This document shows, piece after piece, positions 11,828 to 20,679 of a stretch of DNA of 64,000 nt. A program made the translations under genes and the position numbers. Each line of letters opens with the position of its first letter. The stretch's first letter is position 1. Source of the DNA: Bacteroidota bacterium (GTDB taxonomy: Bacteria > Bacteroidota > Rhodothermia > Rhodothermales > Rubricoccaceae); NCBI GenBank assembly GCA_039821555.1, contig JBCBNX010000001.1, positions 438,356 through 502,355 on the forward strand. The letters run 5' to 3'. Below the pieces are notes generated by a model. It did no database searches. It saw nothing but the letters and a program-made list of their open reading frames with translations, and was not told the DNA's origin.

Positions 11828-11870
11828 CCCGCCGCGTAGATCGTACCGTAGCCGTCGCTTTGCGCTCGTT

Positions 11871-12920
11871 GTGAGAATCACCTTCGTGCTTCCTGCCCCG
11901 ATACGAATCCCTATGGGAGGCGCAAAGGTGGTCTATCAGCACGCAGCGCGGTTTGCTGAACGAGGACACACCGTCCAGATCGTGATGCCGCAACGCATGC
12001 AGGCGGGCATCGCTGGATGGGCGCGACACATGGCGGTGCAGGCGCGCGACAGACTTCACAGGGTGCAGCCGACGCCCTACTACCAGGCCGGTGGCGTGGA
12101 GTCTCTGGTCGTTCCGACGCTGTCTCCCCAATACGTCCCGCATGGCGATGTCATTATCGCGACTGGATTTCAGACAGCGCAGGGCGTGTCCGCGCTTCCC
12201 CCGTGTCACGGGAGCAAGGTCTACTACCTACAGGGGCTCGAGACCTTTGTGCATCCTGAAGCACGCAAGTCGTGGCATTATCCCATGGCGCTCGTCCCCT
12301 GCGCCCATTGGCTCGCGACAGAAGTGGAGCGCGAAGGCCTCACGGTGCACGGTGTCGTCCCGAATGCTATCGACCCCGAGGAATTCTACCAGACCGTCCC
12401 GCCAGAAGCGCGCGGCCTGCGCTTGGCCGCACTCTACCACCGGCACCCCGTCAAAGGCCCCGACGTCTTGATCGCTGCGCTGAATCACGTGCGTACTCGT
12501 CTGCCCACGGTCGAAGCCGAGATCTTCGCGGCCCGTCCGCCCTCGCACGAGCTTCCCAGATGGGTGCAGGTACACGTCCGGCCCTCTCTAGATGAGGTGC
12601 GTTCGCTCTACAACCGTGCGGCGGTGTTGCTACATCCGAGCCGGAGCGAAGGATGGGGCCTCGTGCCGATGGAAGCCGCAGCATGCGGCGTAGCCATCGC
12701 GTCTAGCGCGAATCCAGGGATTGCCGAGTTTCTGGATGACGGTACCTCGGTTCGATGCGTCCCTGTCGGTGACGGTGTCGCTCTGGGCGATGCTGCCCTC
12801 GACCTGCTTCGCGATCCAGAGATCCGCATAAGTCAAGCCCTCGCAGGGCAACGCGCTGTGGCGTCCTTTGACATGGGTGCCCAAAGTGCTCATTTTCTCG
12901 ACCTCCTAGCTTCGCTCTAG
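11871..12920 (+). CDS. Glycosyltransferase, GT4 family
   Basis: GT-B fold retaining glycosyltransferase of 349 residues. The N-terminal half starts MRITFVLPAPIRIPMGGAKVVYQHA with the acceptor-side glycine loop. The C-terminal half has YHRHPVKGPDVLI and the donor-binding HPSRSEGWGLVPMEAAACG with the E-x7-E pattern. It probably adds a sugar to a cell-surface glycan. The GTG start at 11871 places the GT4 N-terminal motif correctly. It is followed 38 bases later by a GT2 enzyme and they likely act in the same pathway. Confidence 0.9.
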   Translation: MRITFVLPAPIRIPMGGAKVVYQHAARFAERGHTVQIVMPQRMQAGIAGWARHMAVQARDRLHRVQPTPYYQAGGVESLVVPTLSPQYVPHGDVIIATGFQTAQGVSALPPCHGSKVYYLQGLETFVHPEARKSWHYPMALVPCAHWLATEVEREGLTVHGVVPNAIDPEEFYQTVPPEARGLRLAALYHRHPVKGPDVLIAALNHVRTRLPTVEAEIFAARPPSHELPRWVQVHVRPSLDEVRSLYNRAAVLLHPSRSEGWGLVPMEAAACGVAIASSANPGIAEFLDDGTSVRCVPVGDGVALGDAALDLLRDPEIRISQALAGQRAVASFDMGAQSAHFLDLLASL

Positions 12921-12957
12921 GCACTGCCTGCACCTCGCCTCTTCCACAACGGAACAC

Positions 12958-13878
12958 GTGCGTCGTATCCACTCGGCTCCTCACGCGCTCAGCCTAGTCG
13001 TTCCCTTCCTCGATGCGGGACGCTGGCTGCCGATCACCGTACCCTCGTTGCTCGCGCAATCGACCCCGATCGAGCTTGTGTTTGTGGACGACGGATCGAC
13101 CGACGATTCCGCCGCGCGCCTCTCGCTTCTCCTCGCCGAGCACGAGGCGCGTACGCGAAGCCTGGGTCATCGCGTACGTGTGATGCGGCTCCGTGAGAAC
13201 CAGGGGCGTTCGGTTGCCCGAAACACTGGCGTGTCGGCGTCACAAGCACCTCTGGTGGCGTTCGTTGACGCGGACGTGGCGCTGCCACCAGACTGGGCAG
13301 CCCAACAGGTCGAGGCCCATGAGCGATATAGCGCAGTGGCCGTCGTGCCGAGGCGGGTGCCTCTAGGGCTCGATCCGACCGACGACTTCCATCGATATCT
13401 CAGGCGAAAAGAGGGCGCTATCGGAGCGAGGGGGGCGGGGGCCGAATTGCCTTGGAAGCAGTTCGTGACGGCAGCCGTGACCGTGCGTCGGCGCGCCTTT
13501 CTGGAGGTCAACGGCTTTGACCCGGCGATTAGCTACGGAGAAGACACGGACCTTGGCCTACGCCTTGGAGCAGCACACCCTCGCGGCCTGCGGCTACATT
13601 CGAGCAACATCGCCTACCATCACGACCCCGACACCCTGGAGCGTGCTCTTGCCAACTTCTCGCGCTTTGGCCGTCGTGATCTGCCGGCTCTATTGGAACG
13701 ACATCCGACGCTCCATATCGATGCGGCATCGGCGGGCGCACGAGGTGCGCTGGCTCGGACGTTGGCACAGCTCGTGCCGCCTCGCCTCATACGCGGCGTG
13801 CTTCCCCACCTGCCCGCATCCCTCCACACGCTCGGGGTCCGTGGCCTCTGCCTTCGGGCGCTTCAAGCTCCAGCCTGA
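12958..13878 (+). CDS. Glycosyltransferase, GT2 family
   Basis: GT-A fold enzyme of 306 residues. It shows SLVVPFLDAGRWLP, the nucleotide-binding VFVDDGSTDDS, the metal-binding VAFVDADVALP (DxD-like) and the SYGEDTDLGLRL motif containing the likely catalytic Glu-Asp. The donor and acceptor are unknown. The start is a GTG at 12958. Its stop is one base before the ATG of the subtilase gene, so the two are coupled although their products act in different compartments. Confidence 0.9.
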   Translation: MRRIHSAPHALSLVVPFLDAGRWLPITVPSLLAQSTPIELVFVDDGSTDDSAARLSLLLAEHEARTRSLGHRVRVMRLRENQGRSVARNTGVSASQAPLVAFVDADVALPPDWAAQQVEAHERYSAVAVVPRRVPLGLDPTDDFHRYLRRKEGAIGARGAGAELPWKQFVTAAVTVRRRAFLEVNGFDPAISYGEDTDLGLRLGAAHPRGLRLHSSNIAYHHDPDTLERALANFSRFGRRDLPALLERHPTLHIDAASAGARGALARTLAQLVPPRLIRGVLPHLPASLHTLGVRGLCLRALQAPA

Positions 13879-13879
13879 C

Positions 13880-16800
13880 ATGCTTCAACGAACGAACGGA
13901 CGGCTGTGGATCCTGGTAGCACTGAGCATCTCGGTAGCTACGCTCGCAGCACCGGCCAAGGCGCAGGTCGAACTCATCGTACGTGTCGCCGACGAGGGGG
14001 GCGAGACGGTGAAGGCCCTGCTAGACGACCCAGCAGCGGCTCGGAGCGATTTGTTGCGTGGCGTCGAGGGCGTCCGCCGCGCGCTCCCCGTTGATGACGG
14101 ACGATCTCGGGAGCGTAGCGAGGAGTGGCGAGCGCGCGTGTTCGTCCTCACGTTCCCTGATTCTGCTGCGTATCGTGAGGCCCAGGCTCGTTTCGAAGCG
14201 ACCAGCGGCGTGGCGTATACCCAAGCGAACGGTCTGTATTACCTCGATGCCGTCCAGCCAGGGTTCGAGGACGGTGATCTCTTGGACGGTGATCTCTTGG
14301 ACGGTGATCTCTTGGACGGTGATCTCTTGGACGGTGATCTCTTGGACGGTGACCCTTTGGACGGGGAGCCCTTTGCCGACAGCCTGGACGTGCTCCGGGT
14401 GACTCGGGCCGTCGAAGCGTGGGCGATAACCACGGGCGACCCGTCCGTCACTATCGGCTTGCTCGACACAGGACTGATGCTCGACCACCCCGATCTGGCA
14501 GCGCAGGTGTGGCGAAACCCCGCCGAAGTCCCCGGCAACGGCCTCGACGACGACGGCAACGGCTACGTCGACGACGTGCACGGCTACGACTTCGTGGACC
14601 GGACCGTCGTGTTGGGGCCTGGTGACTACCGTGACTGGGACGCTGACGTGTACGAGGATGGCACTCAGGACCATGGGACGCTCACGGCGGGTGTGATGTC
14701 CGCCGCCCTGGACGGAGAGGGCATGGCAGGTACCGCACCGGGCTGCCCCGTGGTCGTGCTGCGCGCGTTCGGCCGCGACGGTGCGGCCGAGGACGACGAC
14801 CTCGCAGCGGCACTTGTCTATGCAGCGGACCTAGGTGTGGACGTCATCAACCTCTCGTTCGGCCGAACGAGATCGTCGCCGTTATTGCAAGAAGCGTTGC
14901 GATACGCGGGTGGCAAGGGCACAGTCTTGGTCGCATCAGGAGGCAACGTCGGCGGCGATGCACCGCACTACCCCTCCGATTATCTCGAGGTGATCGGGGT
15001 GGTCTGGCTCGCGAACGACGGCCTAAGCCGTGCCAGTGTCGCACAGCACGGGCCTGGCATCGCAATCGGGGCGCCTGCGTCGTCGGTGTTAACGACGCGG
15101 TTGCCCAATCCGGAGGACCCGCGTCCGTTCCAGACGCAGCTCTACAGCCGTGTGGGTGGCTCTTCGTTGGCAGCGCCTCAGGTTGCGGCGGCAGCGGCGC
15201 TGCTGCGCTCCATCGACCGCTCGCTCTCGCCCGAGTCGATCCGCGACATTCTCACGGCCACCGCGTTCGATGTCGGTGCGGATGGCTGGGACCATGAAAC
15301 AGGAGCCGGTCTCCTCGATGTGGCGGCGGCCTTAGGGGGGCCGTTTCCCGGACGCATCGAGATCACGTCCCCACGAATGGACGGCGGCGTCTCATCGCTG
15401 ACGGCGCCGATCGAGGGATCAGCGCTCGCGGCTGATTTCGAATCCTACGTACTCGATGTGTCTCCCGGCCACGATGATCCCGACGGCCGCTGGGAGCGCA
15501 TTGTGGGACCCGTCCGTGACCAGGTGCGGCGGAGCACGCTGGGAACGTGGACCACGGAGGGCTTTGCGGAAGGGGCCTATACCCTTCGGCTTTCCGTGTC
15601 AACGCGCGATGGGCGCACGCGGGAGGTTCGGCATCGGATCACGCTCGACCGCTCTGCGCCTGTCGTCACGGTCCGCTACGCGGGTGTTGCGTACGATGCG
15701 GGACGAAATGGAGTGTTTGTCGACCTGATGGCCGACGAGCCCGTACAGTCCGAGCTACGCGTGGAGGGGCTGGGCGTGGCCATCGCACCCGAGATTAAGG
15801 AAGAGCACGGATTGTTCGTCCCCAACACGAGCCTTCAAGCAGGAACGTTTGCAGCACGAGTTAGGGTCACAAACGCAGCCGGATTAACAGCAGAGTTACC
15901 TGTTTCTGTCACGGTGCCCTCAGATCGCCGCCAACCAGGGTTGCTGCGCGCAGAGCGCCTCGACATCCCGAGCGGCTACCTATTGCCCCGCGTAGTCGAT
16001 TTTGATCGAGACGGGCTCGGCGAGATCGTGCTAAACCAGGCCGGGGCGCCAGGCGCGCTGGGCGACACCGTCGTGGTCTACGAGTCAACGGGCCAAGCGG
16101 ACGCCCCGCTGCGCCGCGCCGCCACCTACGCGGTGCCTGCGATCCCGCGCGACGTGGGTGACACGGACGGCGACGGACGCGCCGAATTGCTCTTCCAGGT
16201 AGACCCGATCACCTTGCTCGTCGAGGCAAGCCAACCGGGTGGTTATCCCGCTACGGAACGGTTTCGGGATGAAGAGGGCACGACCCCCACAGGGACGCCG
16301 CTGTGGGGAGCTCGGCTCACGGACCTGGACGGGGATGGACGCGGCGAAATCCTCGGCTTAGATCTCCGCTCACCTCGATTTCAACCCGACGCCGACACAG
16401 CGGCGTCGACTCGCTGGCGGGTGATGGAGCGCGTCGGAGACTCGTTTCAAGAGGCTGCCATCCTCGACAATCCCACAGGTGTGTCTCCACCGTTGGACCG
16501 CAACCTCTACCAGCGTCCCTACGGTGTATCGGCTGACTTCGACGGAAACGGACGCATGGAATGGCTTACGGGTGACGCAGACGGTGACCTGCTGCTCTTC
16601 GAGGCGGTCGGAGACGACCAGTATGACCTCGTCTGGACCGAGGAGTCAGACCGCCACAACGCGGGCCAGCGTATGGCCGTGGGCGATTTCAACGGGGACG
16701 GCCTGCCAGACTTTGCGACGTTTACGACCGAGTTCACTGCGTCAGATCTCGGCACGCCCGCGTTTGGCGTTCTTTCCGTATGGTCACGTAGCGCATCAGC

Positions 16801-18214
16801 TATGCCTCGGCTGCTTGCGCAGGCGGTCTTTCCTGGGGACAGCCGAACCGATGGATCGCTGACGGCCGCAGACTTCGACGATGACGGCCGCGACGAGGTC
16901 GTGGTCCAACACGCCCTTCAGCTTTGGGTCCTGACTGTAGATTCAGAGAAACTGCAGCCCATCTACCATCGCGGCACCGATGAGGCAGCACTGGGACCAG
17001 TCGGCTTTTCGAGCCCGCAGATGGCTGTTGGAAGAATGGCGCCGGGGGTAGCACCCAGCTTGTTTGTATCTGGGCTTGGGGGCTCACTGTGGCGCTTTCA
17101 GGCGCAGCAGATCGTACCGCCCGTGCCTCGGTGGGTGGAGAGTGTTGCCTTGAACGAAGAAGCGGTACACCTGCGGTGGGTCGCAGACGGCGATTCGGTT
17201 GCGGTCTACGCATCCGCGGTGGATGCTCCGTTCGACATCGTGGCACGGGTAGGCGGTGAATCAATCGTCGTTCCAGCCAGTGAGACTACGACGTACGCAC
17301 TCGCGGTCATCGAAAATGGCGAAGTCGGTCCGGTGTCGGACACGCGAACCGTACGTCCTCATGCTCCCGCACAACTGGTACAGAGCAGGGTAGAGGACGG
17401 CTCAACGATTCGCCTTGAGTTTTCAGAGCGGCTGGATATGTCCACGGAGCCCGATCAGTTCACGCTAAGTCGCGGCGAGATTGCGGCGGTCATCGTGGAA
17501 GGGAGGCGACTTGTCATCCGTCTGGATTCGGTGGCGCCGGGGCTACGCGAACTCGCGTGGCGAGACCTCCGCGACCGCGAAGGAACGCCGGTCGCAGACT
17601 CGTCGGTCATTGTCAATTTCCGAAACAATATACCGTTATTGTATATTGTCAGTGTCATAACAACAGAAGATGGCACTGCCACACTCACCTTCTCCGAGCC
17701 GGTCGATCCAAGCCTAGCAACGGATCCAAACCGTTACACGCTCTCCCCAGCGGGACAAGTAGCGATTGTCGACTTGCGTCCTGACGATGCGCGTAGTGTC
17801 ACGCTCTCATTCTCAGGCGTGGCCGTCGGCGCTGTTGGCCGTGCTGTAACGGTGACGGTGAGAGGCCTGCGTTCCATCAACGGGGCTGAACTTGCAACGG
17901 ATGGCGCTACAGTGACCTTAAGTAAGCCTGCCGAGTCGCTTGACGATGTCTTTGTCTACCCAAATCCCGTCCGCCTTGGAGTGCACGGCGAGGAGGTGGT
18001 GGTCGCAGGCCTGCCGTCTGAAGCTGACGTTTCTATTTACACTACCTCCGGCGCCCAGGTGCGTGTACTTGAGGAGCGAAGCAGCACCTTCGGAGGCGCG
18101 CGATGGGATCTGCGCGACGAACAAGGACGGGGTGTACCCTCTGGCGTGTATCTAATCCGCGTTGCAGCAGACGGTCAGCAGCCAGTGGTCGTGAAGCTTG
18201 CAGTGCAGCGATGA
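13880..18214 (+). CDS. Secreted subtilisin-like protease with FG-GAP and C-terminal sorting domains
   Basis: S8 serine protease of 1444 residues. A signal peptide ends near AAPAKAQ (about residue 32), and an inhibitor-like propeptide region covers about 35-125. An acidic DGDLL tandem repeat lies at 131-165, followed by the catalytic domain with Asp196 (LLDTG), His265 (DHGTLTAG) and Ser429 (GGSSLAAP). FG-GAP/VCBS-like calcium-binding repeats (DxDGDGxxE phrases) fill about 700-1050, then Ig-like segments. The C-terminus (about 1356 on) has VFVYPNPVR and a FlgD-like sandwich ending VYLIRVAADG, the type IX-type sorting pattern. The ATG at 13880 is fixed by the signal peptide. It probably digests extracellular protein or processes surface proteins. 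Confidence 0.92.
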   Translation: MLQRTNGRLWILVALSISVATLAAPAKAQVELIVRVADEGGETVKALLDDPAAARSDLLRGVEGVRRALPVDDGRSRERSEEWRARVFVLTFPDSAAYREAQARFEATSGVAYTQANGLYYLDAVQPGFEDGDLLDGDLLDGDLLDGDLLDGDLLDGDPLDGEPFADSLDVLRVTRAVEAWAITTGDPSVTIGLLDTGLMLDHPDLAAQVWRNPAEVPGNGLDDDGNGYVDDVHGYDFVDRTVVLGPGDYRDWDADVYEDGTQDHGTLTAGVMSAALDGEGMAGTAPGCPVVVLRAFGRDGAAEDDDLAAALVYAADLGVDVINLSFGRTRSSPLLQEALRYAGGKGTVLVASGGNVGGDAPHYPSDYLEVIGVVWLANDGLSRASVAQHGPGIAIGAPASSVLTTRLPNPEDPRPFQTQLYSRVGGSSLAAPQVAAAAALLRSIDRSLSPESIRDILTATAFDVGADGWDHETGAGLLDVAAALGGPFPGRIEITSPRMDGGVSSLTAPIEGSALAADFESYVLDVSPGHDDPDGRWERIVGPVRDQVRRSTLGTWTTEGFAEGAYTLRLSVSTRDGRTREVRHRITLDRSAPVVTVRYAGVAYDAGRNGVFVDLMADEPVQSELRVEGLGVAIAPEIKEEHGLFVPNTSLQAGTFAARVRVTNAAGLTAELPVSVTVPSDRRQPGLLRAERLDIPSGYLLPRVVDFDRDGLGEIVLNQAGAPGALGDTVVVYESTGQADAPLRRAATYAVPAIPRDVGDTDGDGRAELLFQVDPITLLVEASQPGGYPATERFRDEEGTTPTGTPLWGARLTDLDGDGRGEILGLDLRSPRFQPDADTAASTRWRVMERVGDSFQEAAILDNPTGVSPPLDRNLYQRPYGVSADFDGNGRMEWLTGDADGDLLLFEAVGDDQYDLVWTEESDRHNAGQRMAVGDFNGDGLPDFATFTTEFTASDLGTPAFGVLSVWSRSASAMPRLLAQAVFPGDSRTDGSLTAADFDDDGRDEVVVQHALQLWVLTVDSEKLQPIYHRGTDEAALGPVGFSSPQMAVGRMAPGVAPSLFVSGLGGSLWRFQAQQIVPPVPRWVESVALNEEAVHLRWVADGDSVAVYASAVDAPFDIVARVGGESIVVPASETTTYALAVIENGEVGPVSDTRTVRPHAPAQLVQSRVEDGSTIRLEFSERLDMSTEPDQFTLSRGEIAAVIVEGRRLVIRLDSVAPGLRELAWRDLRDREGTPVADSSVIVNFRNNIPLLYIVSVITTEDGTATLTFSEPVDPSLATDPNRYTLSPAGQVAIVDLRPDDARSVTLSFSGVAVGAVGRAVTVTVRGLRSINGAELATDGATVTLSKPAESLDDVFVYPNPVRLGVHGEEVVVAGLPSEADVSIYTTSGAQVRVLEERSSTFGGARWDLRDEQGRGVPSGVYLIRVAADGQQPVVVKLAVQR
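14270..14374 (+). repeat. 15-bp tandem repeat encoding DGDLL in the subtilase
   Basis: Five identical copies of GACGGTGATCTCTTG (14270-14344) are followed by two diverged copies encoding DGDPL (14345-14359) and DGEPF (14360-14374). The unit is a multiple of three, so copy-number change would lengthen or shorten the acidic linker without a frameshift. It sits between the propeptide and the catalytic domain. Confidence 0.97.
14879..14889 (+). repeat. Polar motif copy 3 (CCGTTATTGCA)
   Basis: Plus-strand copy with exact TTATTGCA core, inside the subtilase catalytic domain. Confidence 0.55.
17625..17649. repeat. Perfect AT-rich inverted repeat inside the subtilase gene
   Basis: The arms ACAATATAC (17625-17633) and GTATATTGT (17641-17649) pair perfectly around the 7-base centre CGTTATT. 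The element is strikingly AT-rich for this gene and contains polar motif copy 4. It encodes part of an Ig-like region. Confidence 0.85.
17633..17643 (+). repeat. Polar motif copy 4 (CCGTTATTGTA)
   Basis: Plus-strand copy with a C-to-T change in the core, lying at the centre of the inverted repeat at 17625-17649. Confidence 0.5.
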
Positions 18215-18281
18215 GGCTTGTTGCACGCATGCAAATGGTGTCCACAGCGTAGATTGCACGACGACCATTCCCTAAACCACA

Positions 18282-18698
18282 ATGCAGCCCAAACAACTGG
18301 ACACGGTCTACCCGAGTGACTTGTCGGTCGTGCCAGCGGCTGTTGAAGACGTCGAGGCCTTTGGTCTGGAGCACGGCCTTGTTGGTGATGATCAGGATCG
18401 CATTTTATTGGCCGTAGCAGAGGTCGTTGCGAACGCGGTCGAGCACGGCAACGTCGCTACATCGGGCGACAGCGTGCGCTTGCGTTTGCTCGGTGACGCT
18501 CGTTCGTGGACCCTGCGCGTCTCAGACGAGGGCGACGGCCTCACGAGCGAAGCATTGGACAGTGCCTCGCTCCCGACCGACGTGCTGGAGACGGGGGGCC
18601 GCGGTTTGTTCATCATTCAGCAACTCGCGGATGCTGTTTGGCTGGAAGACGAAGGGCGCTGTATTTGTATGCGATTTGACCTGAACATCAGATCGTAG
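18282..18698 (+). CDS. RsbW-like anti-sigma factor / histidine-kinase-type ATPase
   Basis: Stand-alone GHKL ATPase of 138 residues. The N-box EVVANAVEHGN and the G2-like GGRGLFIIQQLAD are intact, with RVSDEGDGL (G1) between them. Such proteins bind a sigma factor or an STAS anti-anti-sigma partner and phosphorylate the latter. No sigma factor, STAS protein or PP2C phosphatase is nearby, so its partner must be encoded elsewhere. The next gene starts 5 bases after its stop. Confidence 0.85.
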   Translation: MQPKQLDTVYPSDLSVVPAAVEDVEAFGLEHGLVGDDQDRILLAVAEVVANAVEHGNVATSGDSVRLRLLGDARSWTLRVSDEGDGLTSEALDSASLPTDVLETGGRGLFIIQQLADAVWLEDEGRCICMRFDLNIRS

Positions 18699-18703
18699 GT
18701 GAA

Positions 18704-20671
18704 GTGCTAGCAGCTGAGCCAGGGACACAGGAACAGCGGTGGTTGAAGCAGCCCTGGATCCTTGGTGTAGTCGGGGTAGCGGTTTGCCAGCTGGTTGCTG
18801 TCGTGGCAGCGAGTTCGTTCGATGGAGACGGCACCCAGCGCCTATCGGTGTGGGTGCTTGCCGTCGCCACGATCGTTGGTGGCAGTATCCTCGCGTTGGG
18901 CCATGTTCGTGGATGGTGGAAGTCGCTGTCCGTGACCAGTTTCCTGTTTGTGGCGGTTCTCTTGAGGCTCGTCGCTCTACCTCTGGGGCCAACCCTTTCT
19001 GACGACGCCTACCGATATATGTGGGACGGTCGCCTTACCGTCGAGATGGAGAACCCGTATCTGCACACTCCTGAGGCACTGCCTGACTCGTTGACGGTGA
19101 TCGTAGATCCAGGCGGATCGCTCTACAAAGAGCTGAATTCACCTTTGTATTACTCTGTATATCCACCACCATCTCAATATGCTTTTGCGATGGGAACACT
19201 ACTTGGGAGGAGAGGGCATTACTCTAGTTTTGTCATATACAAATTACTAATAATTATTTTAGAAGTATTTTCGCTTATTTGGCTAGTAAATGTAATTCCA
19301 GTTGCATTCGTAGTGCTGCTCGCCTGGCATCCGCTGCTGGTATTGGAGGTTGCCGGACAAGGCCATACAGAAGGGCTTTGGGTCGTCGGGTGCGTGGCCG
19401 GATTCGCTGGGCTGATACAAGGTCGGTCGAATCTCGGGATAGCGTGCATTACCGTGGGAGCCTGGGCGAAGATGATACCGCTCCTGCTCGTGCCGCTCCT
19501 CGTGTTGCGAAAAGGCTGGAGCGCTGCGGTCGTTGGGCTGGCTGTGACGCTGGCACTCTGGGCGTCATTTTTTAGCCTCGAAGCCATGGCAAACATCGGC
19601 GCGTCTTTACGCTTGTACGTGCAGCTGTTCGAGTTCAACGGGGGGCCTTACTTTCTCATCAAGCACACTTGGCTCGCCTTGACCGGTGTCGATGTTAGCA
19701 AAACGCTTGGACCACTGCTCTCGGGAGGGTTTTTCGCCTTCGCATTGACCCTGTACTTGTTCGAACTACGGAGAAGGACTCCGCCGCGGTCGCAGGTTTT
19801 AAGTACGGAGCTACTCCTCTTGGGGGGGTATCTACTGGTGACCACGACGGTACATCCTTGGTATGTGTTGATGCCCATCGCGCTATGCCCTTTTGTCTGG
19901 GTAGCAGGATCGCGGGCAATGAGGCGATGGATGTGGGGCTGGTGGTGGTTTGGGCTCTTTGCCGTTGGCACGTACGGATTCTACGTTGGCGAGATGTCGC
20001 TCGCTGTGATCTCTGGTGTGTCAGGTTGGATGGCCGTGCTCATCGCAACGGTTGCTGCGTTTGCAATCTCATCGCCCGTACAGAAAACGTTGGGGAGAGT
20101 CATGCAGCGCCGTGGTCGTTCAAAGTGGCGCTGGATCAAGCAGGTTAAGCGGGCGGGTTCGCCAACATCAATACTGGACCTGGGAGCTGGCGAAGGTTGG
20201 GTGGGATGGGCTGCCCAGGTCGACACAGGTGCGGCGGTGCATCTCGCTGATGTGGTAGACCTCAACCAGACTATGCTGCCGCATGTCAAATACGACGGCG
20301 CATCATTGCCCTTTGTATCGGGCCAGTTCGACATGGTCCTCCTCGTTTTCGTTCTTCATCATGCCGAAGCACCCGATGCCGTGCTCCGCGAAGCCCGACG
20401 CGTTGTCGATGAACATGGGTGCGTCGCCGTTGTCGAATCCGTATACACCAACGCATTCAACCATGGATTGCTACGATTCCTAGATGTCCAGGCAAATCGT
20501 TTGCGAGGCGAAGGCGAGATGGAAGCCCAAGAAGCCTACCTCTCGTTCGATACGGTCGAAGGCTGGCGGAGTCGATTTGAGCACGCAGGGTTCCGTATAG
20601 ATGCCGAGTCTTCGCGCGGTAGGTGGATACACCGGCAACACCTCTTCGTCCTAGGCCCTGCTGTATCCTAG
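18704..20671 (+). CDS. Membrane glycosyltransferase fused to a SAM methyltransferase
   Basis: Protein of 655 residues. Residues 1 to about 465 carry roughly ten to twelve hydrophobic segments and the early loop motif LSDDAYRYMWDGRL, resembling polyprenol-phosphate-dependent GT87/GT39-type mannosyltransferases. Residues about 485-655 form a class I methyltransferase with motif I ILDLGAGEGWVGW (near 490), VLLVFVLHHAEAPDAVL and an REARRVV helix. The GTG at 18704 follows the RsbW-like gene by 5 bases. An AT-rich patch at about 19141-19310 interrupts the otherwise GC-rich coding sequence without breaking the frame. It probably builds or modifies a membrane-linked glycan; the acceptor is unknown. 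Confidence 0.82.
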   Translation: MLAAEPGTQEQRWLKQPWILGVVGVAVCQLVAVVAASSFDGDGTQRLSVWVLAVATIVGGSILALGHVRGWWKSLSVTSFLFVAVLLRLVALPLGPTLSDDAYRYMWDGRLTVEMENPYLHTPEALPDSLTVIVDPGGSLYKELNSPLYYSVYPPPSQYAFAMGTLLGRRGHYSSFVIYKLLIIILEVFSLIWLVNVIPVAFVVLLAWHPLLVLEVAGQGHTEGLWVVGCVAGFAGLIQGRSNLGIACITVGAWAKMIPLLLVPLLVLRKGWSAAVVGLAVTLALWASFFSLEAMANIGASLRLYVQLFEFNGGPYFLIKHTWLALTGVDVSKTLGPLLSGGFFAFALTLYLFELRRRTPPRSQVLSTELLLLGGYLLVTTTVHPWYVLMPIALCPFVWVAGSRAMRRWMWGWWWFGLFAVGTYGFYVGEMSLAVISGVSGWMAVLIATVAAFAISSPVQKTLGRVMQRRGRSKWRWIKQVKRAGSPTSILDLGAGEGWVGWAAQVDTGAAVHLADVVDLNQTMLPHVKYDGASLPFVSGQFDMVLLVFVLHHAEAPDAVLREARRVVDEHGCVAVVESVYTNAFNHGLLRFLDVQANRLRGEGEMEAQEAYLSFDTVEGWRSRFEHAGFRIDAESSRGRWIHRQHLFVLGPAVS

Positions 20672-20679
20672 CGCCTTTG

